From Eggerthellaceae bacterium (lineage in GTDB: Bacteria > Actinomycetota > Coriobacteriia > Coriobacteriales > Eggerthellaceae): a stretch of DNA of 64,000 bases. Each line of letters begins with the position of its first letter. Position 1 is the first letter of the stretch. The stretch covers positions 1 to 64,000 of the forward strand of contig JAFRLO010000040.1 in the NCBI GenBank assembly GCA_017431165.1, given 5' to 3'. The position numbers were made by a program, and so were the translations under genes. The notes below the pieces were generated by a model. That model ran no database searches, had not been told where the DNA came from, and saw only the letters and a program-made list of their open reading frames with translations. Positions 32,476 through 40,680 of the stretch are shown here, piece by piece.

Positions 32476-33474
32476 CTAGTAGAGCACTGCCCCAAAGAAC
32501 GTGACCGTACGCGGCCCGTTGCTGTAGCGCACGTTCGATAACATGGCGAGCTCACTCACGATGAAGCCGTAGCCCTCTATCGCAGGATGCATCTTGTCAG
32601 GGAAGCGACATGGGGCATCGGGCCATGTGCAGTTTACGCAGCGTGAGCAACCTTCGTTGGATAGAATGAGGCTCTCTGGCACGATGTCGCGCACAGCGCT
32701 TCCGAATAGTTCGAATTTATGCTCGAAATCCTTCACACAGCGCGCCATTCCTTCGAAATCGAATTCGTCGTCAAGCATATACGCGCACGATGCCACCTGC
32801 ATGTGCGTGAACGCGAGACACTGCTCGCGGCACGCGTGCAGGTCGCCCACCGCCGGAGGACATGCCCACGTTTTGTTGTAGGCACCACACGAATTGCTTT
32901 CGCAGATGGCCCGCACCGATTCGTGGAACGTGAGCTTGTCAACGTCGACCATGCCGATTTCGAGCAGACCGGCATCAAAGGCCGCTCGAGCGATACGCGC
33001 CGCAACATCCCCGTGTTCTTGGGCATATGCTTCGACGCTTCGTTCGGTCAGCGCATCCCAATCGCTCATCGGCAAGCACGCACACATGCCGCACGTTACG
33101 CTATCGTTCTTGATTGGACAAAAGTACGTTGCAGCACCATCGCGCACGAATGACCGGATGCCCGTCGACTCCACAGGATGCATCGGCTCACGCAGCACGA
33201 ACGTAAGCCCCAGGCACGAGGCAATTATGAAGCGATGCGCTTCTGGCTTTTCCGGCAGCTGCTCCTCAAGATAGCTCTCCAGCATCGTGCGCAAAAGCTC
33301 GACATCCTCGATGCTCGCCTCGCCGTCCGCTGGCTCGAACTCGTACAAACGCAGCAACACCGAACGGTTGAACTCGTTGACGGGAAACATATGCTCATCG
33401 TCTTCGAGCTCGATCCATTCGGCGGGATCGATGCGGGATATGATGCGATCGAGAAGCTCGCTTCTGCTTATCAT
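32476..33474 (-). CDS. DUF2284-type metal-binding protein
   Basis: A 332-aa Cys-rich soluble protein. The C-terminal half (about 175-310) carries the DUF2284 pattern: CGAYNKTWACPPAVGD, CREQC, and CSRCVNCTWPDAPCRFPDKMHPA, an iron-sulfur or metal binding array of unknown role. An N-terminal domain (about 1-160) has another Cys set around TCGMCACLP. GGAGG six bases before the ATG at 33474 selects this start. It is the only gene between the two copies of the tRNA-Ala 3' repeat, and it lies antisense to the tRNA direction. It may be the remaining cargo of an integrated element. Confidence 0.75.
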   Translation of the reverse strand: MISRSELLDRIISRIDPAEWIELEDDEHMFPVNEFNRSVLLRLYEFEPADGEASIEDVELLRTMLESYLEEQLPEKPEAHRFIIASCLGLTFVLREPMHPVESTGIRSFVRDGAATYFCPIKNDSVTCGMCACLPMSDWDALTERSVEAYAQEHGDVAARIARAAFDAGLLEIGMVDVDKLTFHESVRAICESNSCGAYNKTWACPPAVGDLHACREQCLAFTHMQVASCAYMLDDEFDFEGMARCVKDFEHKFELFGSAVRDIVPESLILSNEGCSRCVNCTWPDAPCRFPDKMHPAIEGYGFIVSELAMLSNVRYSNGPRTVTFFGAVLY

Positions 33475-33579
33475 GCGTATCCTCCAGAATGCCCTGATTG
33501 GATATAAAGGATTGTAGCGCAAGGTAGATAACTGATGCGGCTTTCCCTCATTTCTAAAACTGGGGAAATAGAGTTTTCT

Positions 33580-33656
33580 AAGCCTGAGGTCAGGAGTTCG
33601 ATCCCCCTATACTCCACCAACTACTTCAGCCGTCCATCGTTGGGCGGCTTTTTTGT
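33580..33656 (+). repeat. Direct repeat copy 2 (att-like), partial tRNA-Ala pseudogene plus terminator
   Basis: Matches the 3' half of tRNA-Ala, the encoded CCA and the terminator hairpin. Changes are GGGTTC to GAGTTC in the T-stem, TTGGAC to TTGGGC in the hairpin, and one additional T in the T-run. The 5' half of a tRNA is absent, so it cannot make a functional tRNA. Confidence 0.8.
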
Positions 33657-33721
33657 TGTTTTGAAATTCAGCTGCATATGGGCTCTTCTAGCAATAATGG
33701 ACCCCGCATGCGTTACACTTA

Positions 33722-33739
33722 TCCATACGACAGTATGGA
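33722..33739. promoter_or_regulatory. 18-bp palindrome upstream of the carotenoid-type gene
   Basis: TCCATAC-GACA-GTATGGA is a perfect inverted repeat lying about 30 bp before the ATG at 33770 and just after a TTACAC hexamer. It looks like a repressor or MerR-type operator. No dedicated regulator is adjacent except the HTH gene at 35523. Confidence 0.45.
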
Positions 33740-33769
33740 TGTCCCCGAAATGCGGGAGGAGTCAGCGCG

Positions 33770-34639
33770 ATGAACGCTTATGGTTCCACCTCAGCACGAA
33801 AGATCGATCGATCCAGCACGCTTCCCATCATCGTATCGTTTGCTCTGCTTGTCGTGGTGGCAGTCATCTTGAATCTCGCCGGCGTTTCCCGAGGAATAGT
33901 GCTGCTCATCTCGGTGTTGCTCGTCGATGCGTTCTTCTTCTCGCATGCCTGCTTGATTATCGGTCGCGCAGCCGCCATCAAAATGTTTCTTATAGGCATC
34001 ATCGGCGCATTTCTGTTCGAGGATTTATTGGGATTGCGGAGCGGTCTGTACGAATTCACCGACCTCATGGGGCCTAAGCTCGACTATGCACCGCTTTCCA
34101 TCGGATTGGCTTGGATGGCCGTATTTTACATGGGATGGTTCATGGCCAATCTCGTGTGCGATGGGACACCTTCACCGCGCAACAATTCGATTCCGCGCAT
34201 CATCGTGAAATCCCTTGTGGCAGCGTTCATCGTTTCCGCAACGGATTTGGCTGCCGACCCGGTAAGCGTCGAAGAGGGCCTATGGGTTTGGTATGACGGC
34301 GGACCCTTCTTCGGCGTACCGTATTCCAACTACATCGGCTGGATCGTCGTGGGAACCGTTATTCTGAGCATCATCGGCATTGTCAACAAATCGAATTGCG
34401 ATGCGAGCATCGATTCCGCACCATCCGGCGCCCGGATCCTCTCGATTGTGCCACTAGCATGTTTTGGCCTGTTGGGCATCGCATTCATCGTCCAGAACTA
34501 CGCCGGCGTCATGGGAATCATCGAGCTATATGCCATGGGCGCAACGTTCCTTATCGCCTTGGTCAGATGGGTTGACTGGTTGCGACGTGAAGAGAAAGAA
34601 CCAGCGGAAATCGCATCGCATACTCAAGGCGCAGCATGA
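33770..34639 (+). CDS. CruF-like carotenoid biosynthesis family membrane protein
   Basis: Integral membrane protein (289 aa, about seven helices) of the DUF422/carotenoid hydratase family. The clearest signatures are LMGPKLDYAPLSIGLAW, ATDLAADPVSVEEGLWVW and GGPFFGVPYSNYIGW, which match the Asp/Pro/Trp motifs of CruF and bisanhydrobacterioruberin hydratases. GGGAGGAG precedes the ATG. No phytoene synthase, desaturase or cyclase is nearby, so it may act on an imported or unusual polyene or another isoprenoid. It overlaps the next membrane gene by four bases (ATGA). Confidence 0.8.
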   Translation: MNAYGSTSARKIDRSSTLPIIVSFALLVVVAVILNLAGVSRGIVLLISVLLVDAFFFSHACLIIGRAAAIKMFLIGIIGAFLFEDLLGLRSGLYEFTDLMGPKLDYAPLSIGLAWMAVFYMGWFMANLVCDGTPSPRNNSIPRIIVKSLVAAFIVSATDLAADPVSVEEGLWVWYDGGPFFGVPYSNYIGWIVVGTVILSIIGIVNKSNCDASIDSAPSGARILSIVPLACFGLLGIAFIVQNYAGVMGIIELYAMGATFLIALVRWVDWLRREEKEPAEIASHTQGAA

Positions 34640-35319
34640 AAAACCCTGCCGACAAATTCAAGCAACTAGCCCAACCGATCTTGCGTATCGGGGTCGTGAA
34701 CAGATTCCTTCATGACCAATCCTTTGCAGATCTGGTCACGCTGTGCTTAGGCGCATTCGGCAACCTCGTGTTCGTGATATTCGATGCCGTGTTGTGGTGG
34801 ATGAATCCTTCTCCATGGTACGCAGCTATGACGATATATTTCGCTGCGCTCGTGGTCATGGGCTCGCTCGTTGCTGCCAGCACGGGAAGCAACGGCAAAC
34901 TGTCGTGGCGAACCGCCGCAGCGGCGTGCGGAGTGACGCTTATAGCCTTGGCTATCATTATCGCGGTTGTCATGTACCTAGGTATTGTTAATGGTTATGT
35001 CGACCCTCCGCACGAATTCCTCGTGATTGGTATTGCCGCATTCACGTTCTACAACGCAATCGTCGCAGTCATAACTGCCACAAAAACAAGGAAGGGAGAC
35101 TTGCGCCAGCAAACGCTTTTACGGGTTTCGGTTGCAAGCGCGATAGGCGCAATGCTCATCCTGGAAATGCAGATGTTCGGAACGTATGCCGCTATCGCCG
35201 ACCCTATGGCCACGGTAATCATCGAATCCATTTCCGGAGGTGTGGGAGCTTTGCTCATACTGCTCATGGGTTGCTCGCTCCTCAGGAAGCTACACATCGA
35301 GAGTACTCGTTCAGTGTGA
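34636..35319 (+). CDS. Multi-spanning membrane protein of unknown function
   Basis: A 227-aa protein with about six hydrophobic segments (near 33-55, 66-82, 94-118, 128-146, 160-180 and 195-215). An amphipathic N-terminus (KFKQLAQPILRIGVVNRFLHDQ) comes first. No known motif is recognised. The start overlaps the CruF-like gene by four bases, so the two are translated together and may act in one membrane process. Confidence 0.75.
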   Translation: MKNPADKFKQLAQPILRIGVVNRFLHDQSFADLVTLCLGAFGNLVFVIFDAVLWWMNPSPWYAAMTIYFAALVVMGSLVAASTGSNGKLSWRTAAAACGVTLIALAIIIAVVMYLGIVNGYVDPPHEFLVIGIAAFTFYNAIVAVITATKTRKGDLRQQTLLRVSVASAIGAMLILEMQMFGTYAAIADPMATVIIESISGGVGALLILLMGCSLLRKLHIESTRSV

Positions 35320-35522
35320 TATGCACACGGATAATGAACAACGAGCTTGAACTCGAATACGTCTGCGCGAACATGACTATCGACACAGACGGTATCATAC
35401 ACTTGCAAAGACAACTCGCACGACATGCACAACGCGAGGCAACAAGCTGTTGCTCGACTGCGAATGCGTACTGAACTACACTGCAACTGAAAACAGCTTC
35501 CTAAAGAAGAAAGGGTTTTATC

Positions 35523-35978
35523 ATGGCAATCAACGACGTACTTCCCGCACTGCGCCAAGAGAAGAATATGACTCAACAAGAACTCGCTACCAGGCTGTTC
35601 GTTACCCGTCAAGCCGTAAGCCGCTGGGAGAACGGCGAGACCACTCCAAGCATTGACATGGCAAAACTCATCGCCAACGTCCTTGATGTGCCCATCATGC
35701 GCGTCCTCGATCTACCTCAAGAACCTTCGTGCCAGTGTTGCGGCACGCCGTTCTCAGTCCCGAACATGCCTAAGGGCACGGATGCCGACGGCACAGAGAA
35801 CCCGAACTACTGCAAATGGTGCTATGACGAGGGTGAGTTCGCAAGCGCAACCATGGATGACGTTATCGAGAAATCAGCTCCCTATCTTATGCAAGCTACT
35901 GGCGTGAGCCTAGATGAAGCCGTATCATTCATGGGCGCCTTGCTTCCCTCTCTGGCACGATGGAAAGCCGAACAATAG
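35523..35978 (+). CDS. XRE-family regulator with C-terminal zinc ribbon
   Basis: A 151-aa protein. Residues about 4-60 are a Cro/C1-type helix-turn-helix (EKNMTQQELATRLFVTRQAVSRWENGETTPS). Residues about 64-110 form a putative zinc ribbon with CQCCG and YCKWCYDEGEF. The remainder is helical. This HTH plus zinc-ribbon layout is common in Firmicutes and Actinobacteria and its ligand is usually unknown. AAAGGG precedes the ATG. A radical SAM gene follows 96 bp later, so it may regulate that unit. Confidence 0.88.
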   Translation: MAINDVLPALRQEKNMTQQELATRLFVTRQAVSRWENGETTPSIDMAKLIANVLDVPIMRVLDLPQEPSCQCCGTPFSVPNMPKGTDADGTENPNYCKWCYDEGEFASATMDDVIEKSAPYLMQATGVSLDEAVSFMGALLPSLARWKAEQ

Positions 35979-36074
35979 CAGAACAGGCCAAAGAACAGCA
36001 ACTAACGAACCTCCTCGTGTCTGATACAATCGAAGCGTTACTGCGAGCGAGTGCGTTCGGAGGTGCCTTGATTG

Positions 36075-37457
36075 ATGAACTGTTCACGATATGTTGTCGA
36101 AGCAATCGGAAACGACGGAGAGCATCTGCTCTACAACACTGAAAACGGCGCATTCGTACAACTTAATGAGGCTGCGTATGCCGCATGGAGCAACAAGGAC
36201 TGCGCGGGCGAACTAGCCGATGCGCTCGCAGCGCGCGGCTACCTAACCGAGCGATCACCGGAAGAGCAACTCGGCATCCAGCAAAGGCTCTTCGCACGTG
36301 CACGCGCACAAACCGAGAGCCTCGAGCTCAGCATCGTCCCAACCTACGCATGCAATTATCGTTGCCCCTATTGCTACGAACTCGGTCACAACAAGATCAA
36401 GGGGAAGATGGACGAGCGCACTGCAGACGCGATCGTATCGTTCGTGCGGTTCCAACTTGAGCGGATAGGTTTCAATCGCATGAGAGTGCAATGGTACGGG
36501 GGCGATCCGTCTCTCGCACTCGATGAGGTCGCGGAGCTCTCCCGTCGGTTGATCGCTTGGTCGGAAGAGCATGGTATAACTTACAGTGCAACGATGCTGA
36601 CGAATGCAAACGTCATCGGCGAGAAGGAAGCGATAATCGTCGCAGACTGCCGCATCTCGTCCGTGTATTTGACCATCGATGGCCCGGAAGAGCTGCATAA
36701 CAAACGGCGTATCGCTGCCAACGGATCGAATTCTTACGAGCGGACGATCGAAGCCGCCCGGCATCTGCGCGCGAACGGCATTGCTCTCACGGCAGCCATG
36801 AATACCGACAAGGTAAACGCGCTCCGTTACGAAGAGCTCCGCAGCAAGCTGCTCGAGGAAGAGGGCATTTCGCTTTCGATGGTCAAGCTGAACGACTACG
36901 GACACTTCTACGGCGAGGCGCCGTTCTGCGCACCGGACTTCGACCTGTACACGCATGAAGAGTTCTTCCACGCGCAGTTCGAAGAGTTCACGAAATACGC
37001 GCACACAGCTGTCGAGCTGCGCGACATGCTCCGCCCAATCAGGCGTTTCTGCACCGGACAGCTTGACAACTATTACATCATCGACCTGCTCGGCGACGTA
37101 TACAAATGCGACGGCAGGGTCGGCGAAACTCCCTATGTGCTGTTCAACTTGTTCGAAGACCAAGCAACGTGGAAGTTCGACAAAATCACGTTCGACGCGA
37201 CGCACGATGAGAAATGCTCGGCATGTGAGCTCCTCCCCGTCTGCCAAGGCAGCTGCTTCTGGGAACGTTCCTGCTCAGACATGCCCTGCCATCCATTCAA
37301 GACGACCATAGCCGATTACCTGCGACTGTACCGCGAGCTAATCGGCGATGCACCAGAGCAGATTGGTGGCATGACCGTCCTCGCGGAACCCTTTACTCCC
37401 ATTGAGCTTGGCTGGACCGAGCTCGCAGACCCAGACGAAATAGGGAAACTGGCATGA
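36075..37457 (+). CDS. Radical SAM/SPASM domain peptide-maturase-like protein
   Basis: A 460-aa radical SAM enzyme. The cluster motif is CNYRCPYC (Cys93, 97, 100), preceded by a 75-residue N-terminal domain beginning SRYVVEAIGNDGEHLLYNTENGAF, typical of ribosomal-peptide maturases. The C-terminus is a SPASM-type domain for auxiliary iron-sulfur clusters (CTGQLDNYY, YKCDGRVG, CSACELLPVCQGSCFW, CSDMPC). GGAGG eleven bases before the ATG at 36075 favours it over the preceding in-frame TTG. No conventional precursor peptide is obvious nearby. It overlaps birA by four bases. Confidence 0.88.
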   Translation: MNCSRYVVEAIGNDGEHLLYNTENGAFVQLNEAAYAAWSNKDCAGELADALAARGYLTERSPEEQLGIQQRLFARARAQTESLELSIVPTYACNYRCPYCYELGHNKIKGKMDERTADAIVSFVRFQLERIGFNRMRVQWYGGDPSLALDEVAELSRRLIAWSEEHGITYSATMLTNANVIGEKEAIIVADCRISSVYLTIDGPEELHNKRRIAANGSNSYERTIEAARHLRANGIALTAAMNTDKVNALRYEELRSKLLEEEGISLSMVKLNDYGHFYGEAPFCAPDFDLYTHEEFFHAQFEEFTKYAHTAVELRDMLRPIRRFCTGQLDNYYIIDLLGDVYKCDGRVGETPYVLFNLFEDQATWKFDKITFDATHDEKCSACELLPVCQGSCFWERSCSDMPCHPFKTTIADYLRLYRELIGDAPEQIGGMTVLAEPFTPIELGWTELADPDEIGKLA

Positions 37458-38299
37458 GCGTCAAAAGCGACATCCTTGCGTATTTCGAAGGGCATCGGGG
37501 CATAGACGTTTCGGGGCAAGAGCTTGCGGAAGCGCTCGGCGTTTCCCGCAATGCCATATGGAAAGCAGTTGAAGCACTGCGCGCCGATGGATACGCCATC
37601 GATTCGGGAACGAATCGCGGCTATCGCTTTGCCGAAGAGAACGACATCCTCTCACGCGAAGGCATCAGATGCGCCCTCGGCACGCAGCTTGCCGATGTCG
37701 ACATCATCGTATATGACGCAATAGACTCCACGAACAACGAGGCGAAGCGCATGCTGTCTTCCGGCTATGCCGGTGAAGCTCTTTTGGTGGCAAATAGCCA
37801 GATTTCCGGACGCGGCCGTCGGGGTCGCAGCTTCGAGTCGCCCGCTGGCGGCCTGTACATGACGCTTATCTTGCAGGAAGGCGCGATTGCAGGCGAACCC
37901 GCCAATGTGACCATGGCCGCCGCCGTTGCGGTCTCTCATGCGCTCGCGGAGCTTTGCCACGTTGATTCGGCTATCAAATGGGTGAACGACGTACTCGTCG
38001 ATGGGCTCAAGGTATGCGGCATTCTTTCGGAAGGCACGTCCGATCTGGAAACGGGAGGCATGCAGAACATCGCTGTCGGTATCGGCGTTAACTTAGGTCC
38101 TGCAGTGTTTTCCAAAGAACTGGACGGCATCGCTGGCACAGTTGCGCTTACAGACGGCAACACTCGAAACGGGTTCGCCGCACACGTAGCTTGCGAACTT
38201 AAGCGACTCGTTGCAGACGATGCGACGATCGCAAAGATGATTGCAGAATATAAGCGCCTGCTGATTGCTCCCGCACCCGAAGGCGCCTTTTCAGCCTAA
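37454..38299 (+). CDS. birA: Biotin-protein ligase/biotin repressor BirA lacking the C-terminal domain
   Basis: Attaches biotin to carboxylase carrier domains and, through its N-terminal winged helix (about 1-60, QELAEALGVSRNAIWKAVEAL), can repress biotin genes. The catalytic domain (about 75-265) has DSTNNEAKR, the biotinyl-AMP loop GRGRRGRSFESPAGGLYMT, and KWVNDVLVDGLKVCGIL. The protein stops at 281 residues, just after the catalytic core; the usual SH3-like C-terminal domain of about 45 residues is missing. ATGA overlap with the radical SAM gene. bioY converges from the other side, behind a BirA-type operator. Confidence 0.93.
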   Translation: MSVKSDILAYFEGHRGIDVSGQELAEALGVSRNAIWKAVEALRADGYAIDSGTNRGYRFAEENDILSREGIRCALGTQLADVDIIVYDAIDSTNNEAKRMLSSGYAGEALLVANSQISGRGRRGRSFESPAGGLYMTLILQEGAIAGEPANVTMAAAVAVSHALAELCHVDSAIKWVNDVLVDGLKVCGILSEGTSDLETGGMQNIAVGIGVNLGPAVFSKELDGIAGTVALTDGNTRNGFAAHVACELKRLVADDATIAKMIAEYKRLLIAPAPEGAFSA

Positions 38300-38314
38300 C
38301 GTAAGATGGCTTAA

Positions 38315-38905
38315 CTAATTTTTACGGCTTGCCAGAAAACTATGCGTCAGGCGCGTGCCGCCCGCAGCAAGTCCCATCTTGATCGCATCGGGAACAATAA
38401 ATGGCATGATGCAGACCTCGAGCACATGCGCCAGCTCGACGCCAGTGAATGCCGCACCTGAGACAACCATGAACCAAGCGGTGCCGAACGCATAGCAAAC
38501 CAACAGTCCGACAATCATCGATGCGCACAGGGCGGACATGCCCTTCCCAAAGCGCTCGATGAGCTTGCCGGTTATGAGAGCCATGCCCAAAAAGCCGATG
38601 ACGTAACCGCCCGTAGGTCCTGCAAGATACGGAAGGCCGCCGACATATCCCGCAAACACAGGCGCGCCCGCAAGGCCGATCGCCAGCCATGCGATGATTG
38701 CTACGAACCCACGCTTGGTGCCAAGGATGCCAACGGTAAGCCCAACGGCAAACGTTTGCAGTGTCACAGGAATCACGCCAGGTATCTTGACCCATGAGCA
38801 CACGGTCATGAGTGCGACGAATGCCGCAATGAGCAGCACATTCGCACAAACCCCGTTCCTCGAGAAGATGTTGCTGCGTTCGATGGTCGCTTCCCTACTC
38901 TGCAT
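38315..38905 (-). CDS. bioY: Biotin transporter substrate-binding protein BioY
   Basis: S-component of a biotin ECF transporter, 196 aa with about six membrane segments. Family signatures seen are PVTLQTFAVGLTVGILG, GGLPYLAGPTGGYVIGFL and the C-terminal FIVPDAIKMGLA segment. GGAGG precedes the ATG. The gene is convergent with birA (15 bp between stops). A near-ideal BirA box lies about 40 bp upstream of the start, so biotin-dependent repression is expected. Energising EcfA/T genes are not in the window. Confidence 0.95.
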   Translation of the reverse strand: MQSREATIERSNIFSRNGVCANVLLIAAFVALMTVCSWVKIPGVIPVTLQTFAVGLTVGILGTKRGFVAIIAWLAIGLAGAPVFAGYVGGLPYLAGPTGGYVIGFLGMALITGKLIERFGKGMSALCASMIVGLLVCYAFGTAWFMVVSGAAFTGVELAHVLEVCIMPFIVPDAIKMGLAAGGTRLTHSFLASRKN

Positions 38906-38942
38906 GTTTGCCTCCTGATCGAAACGTGAAATGACAAAACAA

Positions 38943-38973
38943 TTGTCACCTGTTTTCTAAAAAACGGTGACAA
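38943..38973. promoter_or_regulatory. BirA operator upstream of bioY
   Basis: TTGTCACC (38943-38950) and GGTGACAA (38966-38973) form a perfect inverted repeat with a 15-bp spacer, matching the known BirA box architecture (TTG-type half sites 14-16 bp apart) in front of the biotin transporter gene. Confidence 0.8.
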
Positions 38974-39023
38974 TGCTAGCACACACGATCTGAGAAGAGG
39001 AAAACGAAAATGCATGCGGGCAT

Positions 39024-39055
39024 AAAAAAACGAGTCGGGAGCATATCCCGACCCG
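39024..39055 (-). terminator. Terminator of tRNA-Ser (GCT)
   Basis: On the minus strand CGGGTCGGGA pairs with TCCCGACTCG (one G-T pair), followed by seven T (39030-39024). Confidence 0.85.
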
Positions 39056-39065
39056 TGCAACTTCG

Positions 39066-39156
39066 TGGCGGAGAGCCGGGGATTCGAACCCCGGATACCC
39101 TTTTGGGGTATACTCGCTTAGCAGGCGAGCACCTTCGGCCTCTCGGTCAGCTCTCC
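39066..39156 (-). tRNA. tRNA-Ser (GCT)
   Basis: 91-base class II tRNA with an encoded CCA. The acceptor GGAGAGC pairs with GCTCTCC, the anticodon loop CTGCTAA carries GCT, and there is a long variable arm. Confidence 0.95.
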
Positions 39157-39218
39157 ACGATTTAAGAAACGCAGGAAGTCATAATACCTGCAATACGTTC
39201 AGTTTGCAAGCGACCAGC

Positions 39219-39578
39219 CTATTTGCTCCACGGCCAATTCCGTATCACATGAGCCTTCGTCGCCTTCGTACGATACGCCGGGTTATGCTTAAGGAAAATG
39301 GCGCGGCATAATAGGGTAACGAGCAAACCAACGACAGCAGTTGCAAAGAAGCAAATCATCAATTCGAACACATCTGAATTGCCTTCGAAGAGCGCATATG
39401 CAGATGCCAAACCGAACCCAACGCACAAGATGCCGCACAATACCAAGAAGCATTTGATGACGATCTCCTTTGCGCGCGGAGGCGAAGTGAGAACAAGCGC
39501 AATGGCATACACGATACCTGCGGCAACAGCCAACACCGCAATCATAGGCAAAACACGATACAGTCTCACGAAGAACAT
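39219..39578 (-). CDS. Small membrane protein, function unknown
   Basis: A 119-aa protein with three hydrophobic segments (about 10-30, 42-65 and 72-95) and a basic C-terminus (YRTKATKAHVIRNWPWSK). It starts ten bases after ispE and is probably the last gene of the tadA-ispE transcript. No family is recognised. Confidence 0.7.
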   Translation of the reverse strand: MFFVRLYRVLPMIAVLAVAAGIVYAIALVLTSPPRAKEIVIKCFLVLCGILCVGFGLASAYALFEGNSDVFELMICFFATAVVGLLVTLLCRAIFLKHNPAYRTKATKAHVIRNWPWSK

Positions 39579-39588
39579 ATCTGCCTCC

Positions 39589-40680
39589 CTATCGACTTGG
39601 CACCACAGCAGCGCTCAACGACGAAAACGTCGTCGTACGCGCCCACCAGCCTTGCTGCTTAGCACCTGCTGCAAGCTTTCGCGCTTGTTCGAACGTACCG
39701 CACACGACGAAGACCGCCGAGCCGCTTCCCGAAAGCAATGCCTCCATTGCTTGCGGTTGCTTCTCTATCCACGAGAACACCTGCGAAAGCTCGGGTAGCA
39801 GCATGCATGCCGGAGCTTGAAGGTTATTATATAGCGTCACCTCAGATGCTGCTTCTGCCTGGCGCGCACGTTCACACACCTGCTCATCGAGCGGATCACC
39901 CATGGCATCGAACGAATGGTAAACTTCCGCGGTCGATAGACCTGCATCAGGTCTAATAAGGACCACGCTTTCGTTACGCGGAGCCAAAGCGCGCTCGAAG
40001 ATATCGCCCGAACCGCTCAGTCGGGCACACCCTCCATACAAGAAGAACGCAACATCGGCTCCTATCGAGCGAGCAGCACGGACGATTGCTGGATGATCGG
40101 CCCCTATCCCCCATAGATATGCTGCACCAACGAGGGCGGCAGCAGCATCAGACGAGCCGCCACCGAGGCCAGCTTGACTCGGGATATGTTTTTCGACCTT
40201 GATTTCCACAACCTGCTCGACAAGAGACACATTGTCTGCTGCAAGTTCATTAGCAAGAGAGAACACCGCTTTTGCAACCAGATTATCTTCGGGAGCAACG
40301 TCAGGCGCTTCGATCTGGGCAGAGCCCGTGCACGACACACGAACGCGAAGCGCTTCCGTACCCGGCATGTCAGATGTTGCCTCCAGCTCTGCATCAACGA
40401 GCACGCCGCACGTCGAATCGGAAGGAGCGCAGGAATGCATGTACAGTACATCGTGCAGCATAAGCGCATGCATGATCGTAAAGACATCGTGGTATCCGTC
40501 ATCGCGTCGATTGCCGATACCCAATAGCAAGTTGACCTTTGCGGGAGCGACAAGTTTTATGGTGCCTTGAGGCAAGCGCTTCATATCTTTGATCGTCGTC
40601 TCGCGGGCATAGTTTACTAAGTCGATCGGCTGATCGGCCTGTTGCGCGGCAAGAGGTTGTTGACGACCGGAAAGGTTCAT
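39589..40680 (-). CDS. ispE: 4-diphosphocytidyl-2-C-methyl-D-erythritol kinase
   Basis: GHMP kinase of the non-mevalonate isoprenoid pathway. Seen are APAKVNLLLGIG near the true domain start, the ATP loop GLGGGSSDAAAAL, and a late LLSGSGSAVFVVCG. From the first ATG (4-bp overlap with tadA) the protein is 363 aa with about 38 extra N-terminal residues. An internal ATG at 40584 gives a more usual length and could be the real start. It is linked to tadA upstream and a small membrane protein downstream. Confidence 0.94.
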   Translation of the reverse strand: MNLSGRQQPLAAQQADQPIDLVNYARETTIKDMKRLPQGTIKLVAPAKVNLLLGIGNRRDDGYHDVFTIMHALMLHDVLYMHSCAPSDSTCGVLVDAELEATSDMPGTEALRVRVSCTGSAQIEAPDVAPEDNLVAKAVFSLANELAADNVSLVEQVVEIKVEKHIPSQAGLGGGSSDAAAALVGAAYLWGIGADHPAIVRAARSIGADVAFFLYGGCARLSGSGDIFERALAPRNESVVLIRPDAGLSTAEVYHSFDAMGDPLDEQVCERARQAEAASEVTLYNNLQAPACMLLPELSQVFSWIEKQPQAMEALLSGSGSAVFVVCGTFEQARKLAAGAKQQGWWARTTTFSSLSAAVVPSR

